From the NCBI GenBank assembly GCA_020444775.1, contig JAGRHX010000013.1, positions 1-7,306 of the forward strand: a DNA stretch of 7,306 bases, given 5' to 3'. Below the pieces are notes generated by a model. That model saw only the letters and a list, made by a program, of their open reading frames with translations, was not told the DNA's origin and did no database searches. This document shows, piece by piece, positions 6,360-7,306 of the stretch (the first letter of the stretch is position 1; each line of letters opens with the position of its first letter). The position numbers were made by a program, and so were the translations under genes. Origin of the DNA: Gammaproteobacteria bacterium (lineage in GTDB: Bacteria; Pseudomonadota; Gammaproteobacteria; HK1).

Positions 6360-7025
6360 TCAGCCCCGCTGCCGGTCGGCGACCGGCACATCCGGCTCAT
6401 CCGGCACATCCGGCACATCCGGCGAGACCAGGTTCAGCTCGGCCTGACGTTCAGCATCATCGGACCTGCGTGGCTGCGTGTCGGGCACGGCGTCCACGCG
6501 CTCTGCGTCGTCGGCCGCGATGCGAGGACGTTCCTCGGCCGGCGCGTGGTGGTCGGCGGTCTCGGGCGACAGCAATGCCGACGGCTCGGCGCGTGGGCTC
6601 CCAGCGGACGCACCAGACGCTCCGGTGTCGGCCTGCTCCGACCGCGAGATGCTGTTCGCATCCGTCTTGGAATCCGTCGTCAACCGCTGCGGCTCGTCTC
6701 GCAGCTCGCGTTCGAACTCCCGGCCGGCCTCGCTGACGTTGCGCGCGGCGTCGTTGACGACACCGCCCGTCTGTTCGACCACCTCCTCGAGATCGTTCTT
6801 GATCTGCTCGAGCTCCTCGAGCTCGGTTGGTCGCTTCATCAGCTGACGCAGCTCGTCCGCATGCAGCTCGCGCTCGATGTCGGATCGCACGTGCGCGACG
6901 TAGCGTCTTATCCGCCCCACCCAGAGCCCGACATTACGCGCCATGCCTGGCAACCGTTCGGGGCCCACGACCAGCAGCGAGACGACCCCGAGCAGCACCA
7001 GCTCCGTGAAGCCGATATCAAACAT
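6360..7025 (-). CDS. tatB: Sec-independent translocase subunit TatB, with long disordered tail
   Basis: A 221-residue protein that partners TatC in the twin-arginine signal receptor. The N-terminus MFDIGFTELVLLGVVSLLVV followed by GPERLPG is diagnostic. It has conserved E8 in the membrane helix (about 4-20), the G21-P22 hinge, then an amphipathic helix (about 24-55, ARNVGLWVGRIRRYVAHVRS) and a charged coiled-coil-like stretch (about 65-85, ELEELEQIKNDLEEVVEQ). From about residue 110 the protein is low-complexity, rich in Asp, Glu, Ser, Pro and Ala. It ends in a short PDV/PDE repeat (202-213). E. coli TatB is 171 residues, so the tail is extended. Start support: GGAG (complement of 7035-7038), nine bases before the ATG. 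TatB is distinguished from TatA by MFDIGF, E8 and the length. Confidence 0.96.
   Translation of the reverse strand: MFDIGFTELVLLGVVSLLVVGPERLPGMARNVGLWVGRIRRYVAHVRSDIERELHADELRQLMKRPTELEELEQIKNDLEEVVEQTGGVVNDAARNVSEAGREFERELRDEPQRLTTDSKTDANSISRSEQADTGASGASAGSPRAEPSALLSPETADHHAPAEERPRIAADDAERVDAVPDTQPRRSDDAERQAELNLVSPDVPDVPDEPDVPVADRQRG
6383..6423 (-). repeat. 9-bp tandem repeat in the 3' end of tatB
   Basis: Four 9-base units (ccggcacat, ccggctcat, ccggcacat, ccggcacat on the plus strand) plus a partial fifth lie inside tatB. On the coding strand this is a GAT-GTG-CCG codon triplet repeated, giving PDVPDVPDEPDVP. The one variant unit changes GTG to GAG. The unit keeps the reading frame, so copy number can vary without disrupting the protein. 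Confidence 0.85.
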
Positions 7026-7077
7026 CGCACCCGTCTCCGGCCGACAGCAGCATCCGCGTGAAAATCATCGAAACGGT

Positions 7078-7122
7078 TCCGTGGGAAATGATTCCGGATG
7101 GAATCGTTCCGGAAGGAATCGT
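7078..7122. repeat. 15-bp tandem repeat, three copies, in the tatA-tatB spacer
   Basis: Three consecutive 15-base units are visible: tccgtgggaaatgat, tccggatggaatcgt and tccggaaggaatcgt. The last two differ at one base. A degenerate fourth unit may follow at 7123-7137 (ttcggcaacatggct). The units contain TCCGGA-like symmetry, so a transcript could form alternative small stem-loops 53 to 97 bases upstream of the tatB start. Confidence 0.8.
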
Positions 7123-7136
7123 TTCGGCAACATGGC

Positions 7137-7162
7137 TCGGGGGCATCATTCGGGGGCATGGT
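7137..7162. repeat. 13-bp direct repeat, two copies, in the tatA-tatB spacer
   Basis: Two adjacent 13-base units, tcgggggcatcat and tcgggggcatggt, differ at two positions. They follow directly on the degenerate end of the 15-bp array, so about 85 bp of this 203-bp spacer is repetitive. Confidence 0.75.
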
Positions 7163-7228
7163 TCGCACCCGACGCCGCTGCGTGCAGTAGACGTCACCGC
7201 CGCGGCATGCCGTGCCGAGCACACAGCC

Positions 7229-7306
7229 TCAGACCTTGCTCTGCTCCTTGCTTTGCGCATGGCTCTTGGTGTGCTCGCCGCCATCCTGCTCGGCATCGGC
7301 ATTCTC
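7229..7306 (-). CDS. tatA: TatA C-terminal tail (5' part outside window)
   Basis: Only the last 25 codons are visible, reading in from the right edge: ENADAEQDGGEHTKSH then AQSKEQSKV and a TGA at 7229-7231. The stretch is almost wholly charged or polar, with Glu, Lys, Gln, His and Asp and no hydrophobic run. It closely resembles the disordered tails of proteobacterial TatA, for example the E. coli ending KRHDKEQV. Its position directly upstream of tatB on the same strand is the canonical tatA location. TatA is the small single-helix protein that multimerises to let folded substrates cross the inner membrane. The diagnostic N-terminal helix is outside the window, so the call rests on tail composition plus synteny. 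Confidence 0.75.
   Translation of the reverse strand, partial: ENADAEQDGGEHTKSHAQSKEQSKV

Larger units (their letters stand above)
7026..7228 (-). other. tatA-tatB spacer with tandem repeats
   Basis: The spacer is 203 bp between the tatA stop and tatB ATG, unusually long for neighbouring tat genes. It holds the tatB ribosome-binding site (GGAG, complement of 7035-7038) and two repeat blocks described separately. The frame that continues after the tatA TGA is open across the spacer and on into tatB out of frame. It would encode a repetitive Arg/Asn/Asp/Phe-rich stretch, more likely the product of the frame-preserving 15-bp repeats than a gene. I find no clear promoter. Confidence 0.6.

Noticed and set aside
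5671..6447. 258-codon plus-strand frame opposite tatC and the end of tatB
   Set aside because: It is the antisense of conserved TatC and the tat spacer. The charged, Gln/His-rich translation mirrors antisense hydrophobic codons.
6908..7222. 104-codon minus-strand frame across the tatA-tatB spacer
   Set aside because: It is driven by frame-preserving 15-bp repeats and then runs out of frame through the conserved start of tatB; no plausible ribosome-binding site is seen.

Overview
The window looks like chromosome from a GC-rich gammaproteobacterium. The evidence is a DesA-type membrane fatty-acid desaturase, a tatA-tatB-tatC cluster whose TatB and TatC align closely with the E. coli proteins, uniformly GC-rich codon use, and ABC genes joined by ATGA or TGATG overlaps. 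An order such as Nevskiales/Salinisphaerales would fit, but that is only a guess from gene content. I see no rRNA, tRNA, insertion sequence, integrase or CRISPR array.

Layout. (1) Positions 1-608, minus strand: the N-terminal two thirds of an acyl-lipid/acyl-CoA desaturase, cut by the left edge. (2) 609-1229: a 621-bp divergent spacer with no convincing gene. It holds two separate blocks of short tandem repeats (13 bp x4 and 14 bp x3) and small inverted repeats. (3) 1230-5348, plus strand: a tight four-gene operon made of an ABC ATPase (GldA-like), an ABC-2 permease (GldF-like), a GldG-family extracytoplasmic protein and a DUF4340 protein. Each junction is a 1- or 4-base stop/start overlap. 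(4) 5365-7306, minus strand: tatC, tatB and the last 25 codons of tatA, transcribed right to left and converging on the ABC operon with only 16 bp between the stop codons.

How the genes work together. The ABC operon encodes a whole membrane complex: a nucleotide-binding subunit, a six-helix permease and two membrane-anchored accessory proteins with large domains probably facing the periplasm. This set resembles the Bacteroidetes gliding GldAFG module, but here it is joined to DUF4340 and sits in a lineage not expected to glide. Its substrate is not known to me, and it is the best candidate here for under-described biology. The tat genes encode the twin-arginine translocase: TatB and TatC form the receptor for folded preproteins and TatA forms the translocation element. 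The desaturase is a separate membrane-lipid gene.

The oddest features are non-coding or low-complexity. The tat genes are separated by two spacers of about 200 bp (203 and 200 bp), where relatives often have nearly abutting genes. The tatA-tatB spacer carries 15-bp and 13-bp tandem repeats. In the tatB-tatC spacer, the TatB reading frame stays open after its stop until a TGA that overlaps the tatC start. The convergent junction can form a hairpin that pairs the two stop codons with each other.
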